The notes under the pieces: generated by a model
The model's database searches: none
What the model saw: only the letters and a program-made list of their open reading frames with translations
Told to the model about the DNA's origin: nothing
Program-made: the position numbers and the translations under genes
Shown here: in pieces, positions 17,110 through 26,201 of the stretch
Layout of the letters: the number at the start of each line of letters is the position of its first letter
Position numbering within the stretch: position 1 is the stretch's first letter
NCBI RefSeq assembly: GCF_027125355.1
Contig: NZ_CP114052.1
Coordinates: forward strand, 992,001 to 1,056,000
From: Peptostreptococcus equinus
Lineage (GTDB): Bacteria > Bacillota > Clostridia > Peptostreptococcales > Peptostreptococcaceae
Reading direction: 5' to 3'
Length of the DNA: 64,000 nucleotides

Positions 17110-19020
17110 TTATAGTAATAACATACCACTAATAAACATAGAAGCCAACACAGAAATTAAATTATTTAAAAAGTGCATAGACATAGATGGAATTATCGAT
17201 TTAGTCTTTTTAACTATTAAGGATAGAGCCATTCCTAATACAGCTATTGGCAAAATCTTAAAAAGATATAAGTGTAATATACCAAATAATAAACCTGTTA
17301 TTATTATTGCAGAATTTGTAATTTCTCCATCTTTTGAAAATGAAGATAGGATAAAACCCCTAAATAATAATTCTTCACATATAGCTGGCATTAAAGCTAC
17401 TACTAAAATGTTTACCCAAATTTCTTTATTTATTATAAATTTACTTAGCTCTTTAGCTGATTGTTGAGAATTTGGTAATATATACATCATAAGTTGTGTC
17501 AAAGCTATTACAAGTACAAAAGAAATAGACCAGATTAATAATGCAATTAAAAGATCGCTTAAGCTAAACTTATTTAATTTAAATACATTCTTATAATCTA
17601 TCTTTATATACCATGCATAAAGCATTACTATTAGTAATAATATTATTTGGCTAAGGGCAATACCTAGATGTCCAAATTTTAATTGCAAGTATGAACCAAT
17701 GATTACTAGTGCTACTAATTCCAAGAGAAATATTAGTACTCCATCTGCTTTTGTAGGCATATTGCCTTTTTTTATATTTGATCTAATATTTAAAATTGAT
17801 AGTCCCTTATCGTCACCGAATAATATCGATTCTGAATTAAATATTTTCCCCAATATTACAAGAGCAAGTCCTATAAATACAAGTGTGCTAATCAATACTA
17901 TAAATATTAGTTTAAATGTAGATTCCATAGAAAATACACTTTTAATCAATAAGGAAATGTTAACCACTGGTATCATTGCACTTATTGTATTTAATTTCAA
18001 GGTAGGAATAATACTAGCATATGAAGGTATCATAATTACTAACATTAAAGGTGTAAGTGAATTTTGAGCTTCTTTGTATGATTTTGAAAAAGAACAAATA
18101 CACATACTTAAAGCTGTAACTACCATAACGAATAAAATGATTGCTAGCATTGTTAGTAAAAGAGGTACTAGCATTTTTTCTAGATTAAAATCTATCATTT
18201 TGGATGACATTTCTGAAGTCATCTTAACAGAATAAAGCATAGTAAGACCTAATGAAATTATATTCATAAGTGCTGTTATGATAGCTGTGGTTGCAACCGC
18301 TATATATTTCCCAGAAATAAGTTCTATATTTTTAATAGGAAGAGTAAAAAGTGTTTCTAAAGTACCTCTTTCCTTCTCACCTGCTATTATATCAACAGCA
18401 GGATAGATAGCTCCTGTTAGTATGCTGGTTATTAATATTACAGGCAACAGTCTACCTATTATTGATCCTGCTTCTTCCTGCTTTTCTGCAACGGTTTTAG
18501 TTTGGAATGTAATAGGATTTAGAGTTGATTTAGTATTGAGATTTGCCTTTTTTAGAGTATTTTCTACTAATTTCTCCTTATAACTATCCAATATTTTTTC
18601 TAGAGCTTTCGAAGTAACTGATGCTTTATCTTCCGTAGTATCCAAATATATCTTGTAATTTTTATTTTCTAGATTAATATATGCATCAAGTTTTTCATTT
18701 TTAACATCTGATAAATGATTCTTTTCATTTTTACTTGATACATTTGTGATTACTATTTTCCCATTCTCGTCTGTACCTTTTGATATATCAGATGCTTTTA
18801 CATAATTAATGAAATCTTCTGGCACATTTTCACTAACTGCTAGATTTATATCTTGACTAGACAGATCATTCATTGTAAGCATCATAACTTGTGACATACC
18901 AATCATTAAAATTGGATATATTAAAATGGGTAGTATCAACATCATAAATAGATTTTTTTTATCTCTGATAAGTTCAAGCAATTCTTTTTTTACAATTTGC
19001 CTTACTATACTAAAGTTCAA
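17110..19020 (-). CDS. ABC-2 permease fused to a CPBP (CAAX-type) intramembrane protease
   Basis: This fusion of about 636 residues has two parts. The first 410 residues are a NatB/ABC-2 type permease with an N-terminal helix, a large extracytoplasmic domain and several helices ('GEKERGTLETLFTLPI' is the family signature). The last 220 residues form a CPBP/Abi-type intramembrane protease: 'CEELLFRGFILSSF' carries the EExxxR metal motif, then 'HLYLFKILP' and 'HFLNNLIS'. Together with the ATPase it probably exports Na+ or a small peptide. I prefer a TTG start at 19020, because a perfect GGAGGTGAT ends a few bases before it, overlapping the ATPase stop by 11 bases. The usual alternative, GTG at 19029, lies inside that ribosome site. 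Confidence 0.87.
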   Translation of the reverse strand: MNFSIVRQIVKKELLELIRDKKNLFMMLILPILIYPILMIGMSQVMMLTMNDLSSQDINLAVSENVPEDFINYVKASDISKGTDENGKIVITNVSSKNEKNHLSDVKNEKLDAYINLENKNYKIYLDTTEDKASVTSKALEKILDSYKEKLVENTLKKANLNTKSTLNPITFQTKTVAEKQEEAGSIIGRLLPVILITSILTGAIYPAVDIIAGEKERGTLETLFTLPIKNIELISGKYIAVATTAIITALMNIISLGLTMLYSVKMTSEMSSKMIDFNLEKMLVPLLLTMLAIILFVMVVTALSMCICSFSKSYKEAQNSLTPLMLVIMIPSYASIIPTLKLNTISAMIPVVNISLLIKSVFSMESTFKLIFIVLISTLVFIGLALVILGKIFNSESILFGDDKGLSILNIRSNIKKGNMPTKADGVLIFLLELVALVIIGSYLQLKFGHLGIALSQIILLLIVMLYAWYIKIDYKNVFKLNKFSLSDLLIALLIWSISFVLVIALTQLMMYILPNSQQSAKELSKFIINKEIWVNILVVALMPAICEELLFRGFILSSFSKDGEITNSAIIITGLLFGILHLYLFKILPIAVLGMALSLIVKKTKSIIPSMSMHFLNNLISVLASMFISGMLLL

Positions 19021-19813
19021 AGACATCACCTCCTATATCTGCTATTTTTATAAAAGCGTCTCTGAGATTATCTGTATATGTATTATCTTTTAATTCTTTT
19101 GGACTCCCCTGAGCTATAATTTTTCCATTATGTATAAAAATTATCCTGTCACATAAAGTTTCAGCTTCTTCTAAATAATGTGTAGAATAAAGAACTGTTT
19201 TGCCATTATCCTTTTCTTTTTTCATAAAAGAAATTATATCGCGGCTACTGATAACATCTAGTCCAAGAGTAGGTTCATCGAATATATATATTTGTGGTGA
19301 ATGTATCAAACATCTAGCAATAGACACTCTTTGAGTTTGTCCAGTAGAAAGATTTGCTATCCTTTGATCTATAAAAGTATCCATATCCAAAAGTTTGCAA
19401 ATATTCTCTATTGATTTTTCTAGCTCCACTTCATTCATAGTGTATAACTTACCAAATATTCTTAACAACTCTCTTGGTGTTAGTTTTCCATATAGTTTTG
19501 TATTCCCAGATAAATATCCTATTTGAGATTTAAATTCATTAATATTATTATTGGATTTTATACCATTTATTTCTATATTCCCATTAGTTGGAGTAAGTAT
19601 ACCTCCTAACATTCTTAATAAAGTTGTTTTTCCTGCTCCATTAGGTCCTAAAATTCCAAGTATTTCTCCTTTATTCACTTTAAAACTAATGCCATCCACG
19701 GCATTGAATTCTTTTTTTATAGTTTTATTTTTGATTTTAAACTTCTGATTTGAAGTATTTTTAACTGCTTCATACTTATAAAATGTTTTCACTAAATTAA
19801 ATGCACTAATCAA
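19010..19813 (-). CDS. ABC transporter ATP-binding protein (NatA-like)
   Basis: This 267-residue ATPase contains Walker A 'GPNGAGKTT', signature 'LSTGQTQRVSIARCL' and Walker B 'IYIFDEPTLGLD', followed by 'YSTHYLEEAE'. It powers the permease-protease encoded directly downstream and overlapping it. The start is a TTG, supported by GAGAGGAG seven bases upstream and by the absence of a better ATG. The unit is divergent from the YhgE/Pip-like gene; a 42-bp palindrome lies in the shared upstream region and is a candidate operator. Confidence 0.92.
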   Translation of the reverse strand: MISAFNLVKTFYKYEAVKNTSNQKFKIKNKTIKKEFNAVDGISFKVNKGEILGILGPNGAGKTTLLRMLGGILTPTNGNIEINGIKSNNNINEFKSQIGYLSGNTKLYGKLTPRELLRIFGKLYTMNEVELEKSIENICKLLDMDTFIDQRIANLSTGQTQRVSIARCLIHSPQIYIFDEPTLGLDVISSRDIISFMKKEKDNGKTVLYSTHYLEEAETLCDRIIFIHNGKIIAQGSPKELKDNTYTDNLRDAFIKIADIGGDVFEL

Positions 19814-19878
19814 ATATTTTCTCCTCTCTATTTCCCTAAAAATTTTATTAGCTTATATCAGATTTTTTTAAATATACC

Positions 19879-19920
19879 TAAATTAAATAATGACAAATAT
19901 ATTTGTCATTATTTAATTTA
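19879..19920. repeat. perfect 42-bp palindrome between divergent genes
   Basis: The sequence is its own reverse complement without a loop; its centre reads TGACAAATATATTTGTCA. It lies 65 bases upstream of the ABC ATPase start and 145 bases upstream of the Pip-like gene. A TetR- or MarR-like repressor site is the simplest reading. Confidence 0.75.
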
Positions 19921-19936
19921 ATAATACAGTAATTTG

Positions 19937-19992
19937 TTTACTTAAGCAAGCTTTTTATTAACTTCAAATATAAAGTTTTTATTTACTTAAGC
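19937..19992 (+). repeat. two copies of TTTACTTAAGC
   Basis: The identical 11-base sequence occurs at 19937-19947 and 19982-19992, 45 bases apart. The second copy supplies the -35 element of the probable Pip-like gene promoter, so the pair could bind a regulator over the promoter. Confidence 0.55.
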
Positions 19993-20010
19993 TTATTATT
20001 GTATTATACT
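19982..20010 (+). promoter_or_regulatory. probable promoter of the YhgE/Pip-like gene
   Basis: TTTACT, a 17-base spacer and TATACT are placed about 55 bases before the coding start. Confidence 0.6.
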
Positions 20011-20065
20011 CTTATAGGTAGTTTAAAATCTAACTATTATAGAATTTGAAAGAGAGAGTGATTTT

Positions 20066-22255
20066 TTGAGAAGAAAGTTTAAAAACACATTCAATATTGA
20101 CTTTTTGCCAAATAGAAAGTATGTGGCTGAGATATATAGAAATGACTGGAAAGAAATTATATCTAATAAGATTTTGATAATTATAGTTATAGGTCTAACG
20201 CTTATCCCCTCTTTATATGCATGGTTTAATATTGAAGCATTTTGGGATCCGTATGGAAATACAAAAAATTTAAAAGTTGCCATTGTCAACAAAGATAAAG
20301 GCGAAAATTTTAGAGATCAAAATTTCCAGTTAGGAAATAGAATAGTAGACAATTTAAAAGAAAATGAAAATCTTAAATGGGAATTTGTGGCGGAGAAATA
20401 TGCAGAAAAAAAATTGAAATCTGGTGAATATTATGCAATTATTACTATACCACCTGACTTTACAAAAAACTTATTATCTTTAACACAAGAAAATGTAAAA
20501 AAAGCAGAAATAGATTATAAAATAAATGAAAAAACAAATGCAATAGCACCTAAAATAACAGATCAAGGCGCAAATAAGATTAAAGAAAATATAAGTAAGA
20601 TGTTAGTTGAGACAGTAAGCAAGGCATCAATTACTGCACTAGGTGGAGTATCTACAGGTATTGAAAAAATAAATCCTGAGTTAGATAAGATGAAAGAAAC
20701 ACTAACCCAGTTGAAAAAGGAAATCGATAATGCAGATAAATTAAATTCCTCTAATGGAGAGTTGATAAAAAATGGAAATAAGAGCATAGCTAATTCAAAG
20801 AAGACATTAGAAAATATAAGTAAATTGAATCAACAAGCCAAAGATATTAATAATAGTATAAATAGCTCAATTAATTCGGCTGCAAATAACGCCAAAAGTA
20901 ATTCAGGTCAATTAAAGATTATGCTAAATAATGCTAGTGATGGTTTAAATAGTGCCAACAATGTACTTTCAAATATTGGTGATATTAATACAGATTCAAA
21001 TACCCAGTTACAAGATGCTATTTCAAATATGCAAACTTCTATTTCTACTAGTAGAACAAATATCGAACAAATAATTGCAGTTTTACAAAATGCATCAGTT
21101 GATAGCACAGCTCTAAATCAGCCTATTTCCAGATTAAAAGAAATAGATAATAAGTTGATAGAATATAGTAAAAAACTAGATAAAGCAAGTAACACGCTAG
21201 CAAATGATGGCAAATTAAATTCGAATTTAATAAACGATTTGTCTGCTATGAATCAAGATGTAATTAATTTAACGAGTAATATATCAAATTCCTATGACTC
21301 AATGATAAAACAGCCATTAGATAGTTTATCTACTACAGCAAAGACAGCCAATACTAATGTTGGTTCTTTAGTGGATTCGGTGAATAATATTAACCCTAAT
21401 ATTGAGAATATGCTAGATAATGCACAAAATATAAATAATACTATGGCATCTACATTAAAGATAAATTCAAATATATTAGCTAATATAAAGCTACAAATAG
21501 ATAACTCTATTTCTCTAATTTATAGAATACAAAATAACCAAGATTTAAAGCAATTTAATAAGGTAATCAAGTCAAACATATATGATAGAGTAGATTTTTT
21601 GAAAAATCCTGTTAATGTTAAAGAAACAAAGCTTTATCCTATTAAAAATTATGGATCTGCAATGGCACCTTTTTATAGCGTTTTATCTTGTTGGGTAGGA
21701 GCTTTAATACTCTGTGCAGTGTTAAATACAAAGGCAAGAGGTCATGTCTACTCTCCTATTGACAAATATTTTGGTAGGTTATCATTATTTCTCACTTTGG
21801 CAGTTGGACAAGCCTTGATAATTGGTATAGGTGATATAGTATTGCTTGGTGTCACAGCAAAACATGTGATGTTATTTATTTTTACACTGGTATTTTGCAG
21901 TATAGTATTTTGTTTGCTAATATTCTCTCTTGCAATACTGTTTGGAACAATTGGTAAGGGTATAGCAGTATTTTTACTAGTAATACAGATAGGAGGATCA
22001 GGTGGTACTTTCCCTGTTCAGATGACACCTACATTTTTTAGAACTATTAATAAATTTATTCCCTTTACATATGGTATTAATGCATGTAGAGAAGCAATTG
22101 GTGGCGTATATATGCCTAATCTTATAAAAGATTACATTGCGCTTATAATCTTTGCAATCATACCTGTAATTTTTTCAATGATATTTAAAGGGAAATTAAT
22201 GAAGATAAATTCACCGATAACAAACAAATTAATGAATTCTTTTTTAATACATTAA
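20066..22255 (+). CDS. YhgE/Pip family membrane protein
   Basis: This 729-residue protein has the YhgE/phage-infection-protein architecture. An N-terminal transmembrane helix (about 34-55, 'IIIVIGLTLIPSLYAWFNIEAFWDPYGNT') is strongly family-typical. A large, Asn/Ser/Lys-rich helical extracytoplasmic region of about 450 residues follows, and five C-terminal membrane helices (about 530-720) resemble ABC-2 permeases. The family includes the phage receptor Pip of lactococci and an EsaA-like component, but its normal function is unknown. The start is a TTG, and the purine-rich GAGAGAGTGAT upstream is a modest ribosome site. It is transcribed away from the NatAB-like operon from a region containing a long palindrome. 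Confidence 0.87.
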   Translation: MRRKFKNTFNIDFLPNRKYVAEIYRNDWKEIISNKILIIIVIGLTLIPSLYAWFNIEAFWDPYGNTKNLKVAIVNKDKGENFRDQNFQLGNRIVDNLKENENLKWEFVAEKYAEKKLKSGEYYAIITIPPDFTKNLLSLTQENVKKAEIDYKINEKTNAIAPKITDQGANKIKENISKMLVETVSKASITALGGVSTGIEKINPELDKMKETLTQLKKEIDNADKLNSSNGELIKNGNKSIANSKKTLENISKLNQQAKDINNSINSSINSAANNAKSNSGQLKIMLNNASDGLNSANNVLSNIGDINTDSNTQLQDAISNMQTSISTSRTNIEQIIAVLQNASVDSTALNQPISRLKEIDNKLIEYSKKLDKASNTLANDGKLNSNLINDLSAMNQDVINLTSNISNSYDSMIKQPLDSLSTTAKTANTNVGSLVDSVNNINPNIENMLDNAQNINNTMASTLKINSNILANIKLQIDNSISLIYRIQNNQDLKQFNKVIKSNIYDRVDFLKNPVNVKETKLYPIKNYGSAMAPFYSVLSCWVGALILCAVLNTKARGHVYSPIDKYFGRLSLFLTLAVGQALIIGIGDIVLLGVTAKHVMLFIFTLVFCSIVFCLLIFSLAILFGTIGKGIAVFLLVIQIGGSGGTFPVQMTPTFFRTINKFIPFTYGINACREAIGGVYMPNLIKDYIALIIFAIIPVIFSMIFKGKLMKINSPITNKLMNSFLIH

Positions 22256-22291
22256 TAAATGATAAAAGAGTATCAAAAAAATACATCAACT

Positions 22292-22323
22292 AAAAAGTCA
22301 GTACATAAATGTACTGACTTTTT
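22292..22323. terminator. bidirectional terminator between the Pip-like gene and trpP
   Basis: A perfect stem AAAAAGTCAGTACA with its complement and a TAAA loop separates convergent genes; each strand has a T-run. Confidence 0.88.
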
Positions 22324-22335
22324 AAATATCTTTAA

Positions 22336-22890
22336 TTATATGCTAATTTGAAATCTTCCTCTAGCCAATGATACGCTGATTATGTTATATAATACAAGTG
22401 ATGCGACTAAGTTTATTAAAGTTGACGGAACTACTACAATTAATAGCATTTCCATTAAACCACCTGGTAAACCTACCAACATAGAGGCAGTAAATAAGAA
22501 AATGAATCCACTAATCAATGTCCCTATAACTGTCATTATGCCAATAGCAACTTGACTCTTTATCTTTGAATAATTTTTCATAAATGGGCTAATATATATT
22601 GCTCTCATTATTAAAAATACAACATTAACTGTCACAACCTTATCTATAAGATTTGGAACTTGACCCATTGGAAATTTTGTTGTTAATGCTGAAAAAACAC
22701 CTGTTGCAATTCCAGCAATTAGACAAGTCTTGTAATCATCTCTGTTAAGCAACATTATACAAAATAACATTACCAATGTTATATCTGGTGTAATTCCCCC
22801 ACCAATTGGTGGAAATATTTGATTTAAAATTAGGCCTACACCTAAAAGTATTGCATTTATTATCATTTTTTTAGTATTACTTTTTCTCAT
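22336..22890 (-). CDS. trpP: tryptophan transporter, TrpP family
   Basis: This 184-residue membrane protein has about five hydrophobic helices and resembles the TrpP/ECF S-component-like family. Matches include 'NQIFPPIGGGITPDITLVMLF', 'CLIAGIATGVFSALTTKFPMGQ' and 'VVVPSTLINLVASLVLY'. It should import tryptophan. The assignment is strengthened by the T-box leader upstream, whose specifier codon is TGG. The ATG giving MRKSN follows GGAGGT by seven bases; a longer reading starting at 22905 overlaps that ribosome site. It is a single-gene transcript. Confidence 0.9.
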   Translation of the reverse strand: MRKSNTKKMIINAILLGVGLILNQIFPPIGGGITPDITLVMLFCIMLLNRDDYKTCLIAGIATGVFSALTTKFPMGQVPNLIDKVVTVNVVFLIMRAIYISPFMKNYSKIKSQVAIGIMTVIGTLISGFIFLFTASMLVGLPGGLMEMLLIVVVPSTLINLVASLVLYNIISVSLARGRFQISI

Positions 22891-23040
22891 TTTCTTTACC
22901 TCCATATACAGATAGAACTAAAGAAAATTCTATCTGTACCTAAATTATATTATTATTCCTTTTTAATATTGTTCTATTATATATATATTTATTTTTCCAA
23001 TTTGAAGTTCACATTTCCTAACCCCCTTTTATATAATAAA

Positions 23041-23300
23041 AAAACTTCGCCCTATATATAGGGCGAAGTATCAATTCGCGTTGCCACCTAAATTATACAA
23101 ACAAAAACTTGTATATCTCATTTTCAGGAACACATGATTCCCTATCCGCTATAACGTGCAGCACACGGTGAAGTCTACTATCAAAATTCGATTCACTCCT
23201 CCAAGACCCATTCATTAAAACTTTTATTACTGGAATCACACCAAACCCAGCTCTCTGAAAATAAAATATTAAAACTACTATTTCTCTTCTTTGGACTAAA
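23041..23300 (-). promoter_or_regulatory. T-box leader, tRNA-Trp responsive
   Basis: On the minus strand stem I contains the AGAGAG and GGTTTGGTG elements, then the specifier region GAATGGGTCTTGGAG, with TGG (Trp) at 23210-23208. The antiterminator T-box GGTGGCAACGCG lies at 23077-23088. Its TGGC would pair with a GCCA tRNA end, consistent with a G discriminator in tRNA-Trp. The terminator stem ACTTCGCCCTA/TAGGGCGAAGT (23044-23069) ends in a T-run. Uncharged tRNA-Trp would therefore switch on trpP. Confidence 0.93.
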
Positions 23301-23346
23301 AATTAAGTTATTACAATAATACTATATTATATTTTATATGTCAACA

Positions 23347-24192
23347 TTAAAAATTAAAATATGTAAAAGGATCTTCTAAAGATTTCGCCTTAAAACATAT
23401 TAAGTCTCCACTAAAATTATTTTCGATAAATTTCTTCATTAAGTCTGAAAATATGATTTCTGTACCATAGTGACCAAAATCTCCTATATTCATATCTATA
23501 TCTAAAGAATCCATAGCTATATGGTACTTTGAATCGCCTGTAATAATCAAGTCAGCACCCATAGATTTTGACATTTGAAAATAATCAGCACCTGATCCAG
23601 TTAATACTGAAAAAGACCCTACTTTTGAATCTTTATTACCTATAAGCCTAAAAGATTTAATATCAAGTGCTTTTGAAACGAGCTCTAATATTTCTTCAAT
23701 TTTCATTTCTTTATCTAAATTTACAATTCTACCAAGTCCATAATTCTCACCATTTAAATAATTAGGATTAGATCCCAAGCTTTCTAGTATAGATATAGAT
23801 TTTATATTTATATCTATATAATAGATATGTAATTGTTTTTCAAACAATTCAATTAAATAGTCATTTAAACCATTCTTGGCAACATCAAAATTTGTATGCA
23901 TACAGTAAACAGATATATCATTTTTTATTAATTTTTGTATAGACTTTGTTTTTTTGTTATTAAAAACAATGGAATTAATCTTAGAAAATAAAAATGGATG
24001 ATGGGATATTATTAGATCAATCTCTTTTTCTATTGCCTCATTCACCAAGTTTTCATTTATATCTAAACATACCAACACTTTTTTAATTTCTGAATTTGGA
24101 TCTCCAATGTTTAAACCAGAATTATCCCAATCATATTGTAAAAATTCTGGATATGTCTTTTCTATTTTTTCTACAACATTTTTTAATTTCAT
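23347..24192 (-). CDS. Nif3-like dinuclear metal-centre protein (YqfO family)
   Basis: This 281-residue protein has the Nif3/YqfO signatures: 'YDWDNSGLNIGD', metal ligands in 'IISHHPFLFSKINSI' and 'CMHTNFD', and 'TGDSKYHIAMD' with 'IGDFGHYGTE' at the C-terminus. The family forms hexameric rings with a dinuclear metal site; some annotations call it GTP cyclohydrolase I type 2, without firm support. This is the short form lacking the insert of about 90 residues found in B. subtilis YqfO. It is the last gene of the dnaG-rpoD-trmK operon, a conserved Firmicute order. Confidence 0.92.
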   Translation of the reverse strand: MKLKNVVEKIEKTYPEFLQYDWDNSGLNIGDPNSEIKKVLVCLDINENLVNEAIEKEIDLIISHHPFLFSKINSIVFNNKKTKSIQKLIKNDISVYCMHTNFDVAKNGLNDYLIELFEKQLHIYYIDINIKSISILESLGSNPNYLNGENYGLGRIVNLDKEMKIEEILELVSKALDIKSFRLIGNKDSKVGSFSVLTGSGADYFQMSKSMGADLIITGDSKYHIAMDSLDIDMNIGDFGHYGTEIIFSDLMKKFIENNFSGDLICFKAKSLEDPFTYFNF

Positions 24193-24265
24193 AGTTCCTC
24201 CTTAATTTTTAGAACTAAAAATTTTCTTATAATAGATAACCTAATTTGAAGATATATTAAAATAA

Positions 24266-24982
24266 TCATTCATTAGCTACTAACTTTTTTAATTTATCTA
24301 ATTTGTTTTTTCTAATTTTAATAAAATCTAATCTATTCGAAATCTTTTCTAAGTCGATATTTTCATTATTTGTAAGTTTTTCTATTATAGAATTACATTC
24401 ATATATTTTTTTTTCAATTAACTTTATAAGAAGAGGTTCTTTCTTATCTAATAAAATTTTTGATACTTCATAATATATTGAATCTAATTTTTGATACTCA
24501 TATTCAGGATCATATACAACCTCTAATATTTCATATATCCTAAAATCTTCTGAAACCATATGTTCATCAATAATTCTAAATTTATTTTCTTCTAGATATT
24601 TCCTTAATTCATCTTGTGCTTGCATTGGTTGTAATATCATTTTACTTAATTTCTTGCACAATTCCTTTTTATTTTCAATCAATTCAGATATCAATATTCC
24701 GCCCATACCTGCAATTATTATTTGATCTACTTCGCCATCCTCTAAGATTTCTAAACCACTACCTAATCTTAAATCGACTTTAGCATCTAAATTTAGTGAA
24801 GTAACTTCTTTTCGTGCATTTTCAAGTGGTCCCTTATTTATATCCGATAAAATTGCATATTCAATAGTATTTTTTAATAGTAATGACACAGGTATGTAAC
24901 CATGATCAGTTCCTATATCTGCTAGTTTTACTTTATTATCAACCAAGGATGCTATTTTTTCTAATCTAGGTGTTAGCCTCAA
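24266..24982 (-). CDS. trmK: tRNA (adenine(22)-N1)-methyltransferase
   Basis: This 238-residue SAM-dependent methyltransferase has motif I 'LADIGTDHGYIPVSLL', then 'AILSDINKGPLENA' and 'IIAGMGGILISELIE', matching TrmK (YqfN), which makes m1A22 in tRNA. The start is a TTG at 24982 with GGAGGT five bases upstream. The ATG inside that interval is out of frame and meets a TGA at once. A C-terminal helical pair rich in Lys and Glu is typical. The position between rpoD and the Nif3-like gene is the conserved Firmicute arrangement. Confidence 0.93.
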   Translation of the reverse strand: MRLTPRLEKIASLVDNKVKLADIGTDHGYIPVSLLLKNTIEYAILSDINKGPLENARKEVTSLNLDAKVDLRLGSGLEILEDGEVDQIIIAGMGGILISELIENKKELCKKLSKMILQPMQAQDELRKYLEENKFRIIDEHMVSEDFRIYEILEVVYDPEYEYQKLDSIYYEVSKILLDKKEPLLIKLIEKKIYECNSIIEKLTNNENIDLEKISNRLDFIKIRKNKLDKLKKLVANE

Positions 24983-25037
24983 AACATACCTCCATATATT
25001 AGGGGATATACACCATAGTATATCCCCATTAATTATA

Positions 25038-26186
25038 TTAATCTAAATAATCTCTAAGCTTTTTTGACCTACTTGGATGTCTTAGTTTTCTAAGAGCTTT
25101 AGCTTCTATTTGACGTATTCTTTCTCTAGTAACATCAAATTCTTTTCCAACCTCTTCTAGGGTTCTCGCTCTACCATCTTCAAGTCCAAATCTTAATTTT
25201 AACACCTTTTGCTCTCTTTCATTTAAGGTACATAAAACTTCTTCTATTTGTTCCTTTAAAAGAGAATATGCAGCAGCTTCTGCTGGTGCAGGAGCATCTT
25301 CATCAGGTATAAAATCTCCTAAGTGACTATCTTCTTCTTCTCCAATCGGAGTTTCAAGTGAAACAGGGTCCTGAGCAATTTTCATTATTTCTCTTACTTT
25401 ATCTTCAGTCATATTCATTTCCTTAGCTATTTCTTCTGGTTTAGGATCTCTTCCTAATTCCTGCAATAGCTGTCTAGATACTCTAATAAGTTTATTGATA
25501 GTTTCTACCATATGAACAGGTATTCTGATTGTACGTGCCTGATCAGCTATAGCTCTAGTTATAGCCTGTCTAATCCACCAAGTAGCATATGTTGAAAATT
25601 TATAACCCTTTTTATAGTCGAATTTTTCTACAGCTTTTATTAAACCAAGATTACCTTCCTGAATTAAGTCTAAGAACAACATACCTCTACCAACATACCT
25701 TTTTGCTATACTTACAACAAGTCTTAAATTCGCTTCTACCAACTTTTGCTTAGCAAATTGATCACCTTCAGACATTCTTTTAGCATAATCTACTTCTTCA
25801 TGTGGTTTAAGAAGAGGTATCTTACCTATTTCTTTTAAGTACATTCTCACTGGATCATCAATTGATACACCTTTAGGTACACTTATTTCCGCTGGCTCAC
25901 TTTCTTTTTCTTTTTTCTCATCAATATCTTTATCAATAGACTTAATATCTAAATCATCGGGTTCAGTTAAATCTATGCTGGCTTTTAGTTCTTTGTCATT
26001 TACCACTTCTATACCTAAATTACCTAAGGTTTCATATAAATTCTCAGCTACTTCTTTGTTCATTTCGCTGTCTTGAAAAGCCTCCATAATATCCATAAGT
26101 GATACTGCGCCTTCTTTTTTACCTTTTTCAAAAAGTTTTTTTTGAGCTTCTTTATTTATTACTAATTTTTTATTTTCTTTTGCCAT
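25038..26186 (-). CDS. rpoD: RNA polymerase primary sigma factor
   Basis: This 382-residue housekeeping sigma has a region 1.1-like N-terminus followed by region 1.2 '[16 protein letters not shown]'. Region 2 ('[37 protein letters not shown]') melts the -10 element. Regions 3 and 4 end in '[22 protein letters not shown]', the -35 reader. It is about the size of B. subtilis SigA. The ribosome site GGAGGAGGT is very strong. The start lies 15 bases after the dnaG stop, so both are on one mRNA. Confidence 0.97.
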   Translation of the reverse strand: MAKENKKLVINKEAQKKLFEKGKKEGAVSLMDIMEAFQDSEMNKEVAENLYETLGNLGIEVVNDKELKASIDLTEPDDLDIKSIDKDIDEKKEKESEPAEISVPKGVSIDDPVRMYLKEIGKIPLLKPHEEVDYAKRMSEGDQFAKQKLVEANLRLVVSIAKRYVGRGMLFLDLIQEGNLGLIKAVEKFDYKKGYKFSTYATWWIRQAITRAIADQARTIRIPVHMVETINKLIRVSRQLLQELGRDPKPEEIAKEMNMTEDKVREIMKIAQDPVSLETPIGEEEDSHLGDFIPDEDAPAPAEAAAYSLLKEQIEEVLCTLNEREQKVLKLRFGLEDGRARTLEEVGKEFDVTRERIRQIEAKALRKLRHPSRSKKLRDYLD

Positions 26187-26201
26187 GATTAACCTCCTCC
26201 C

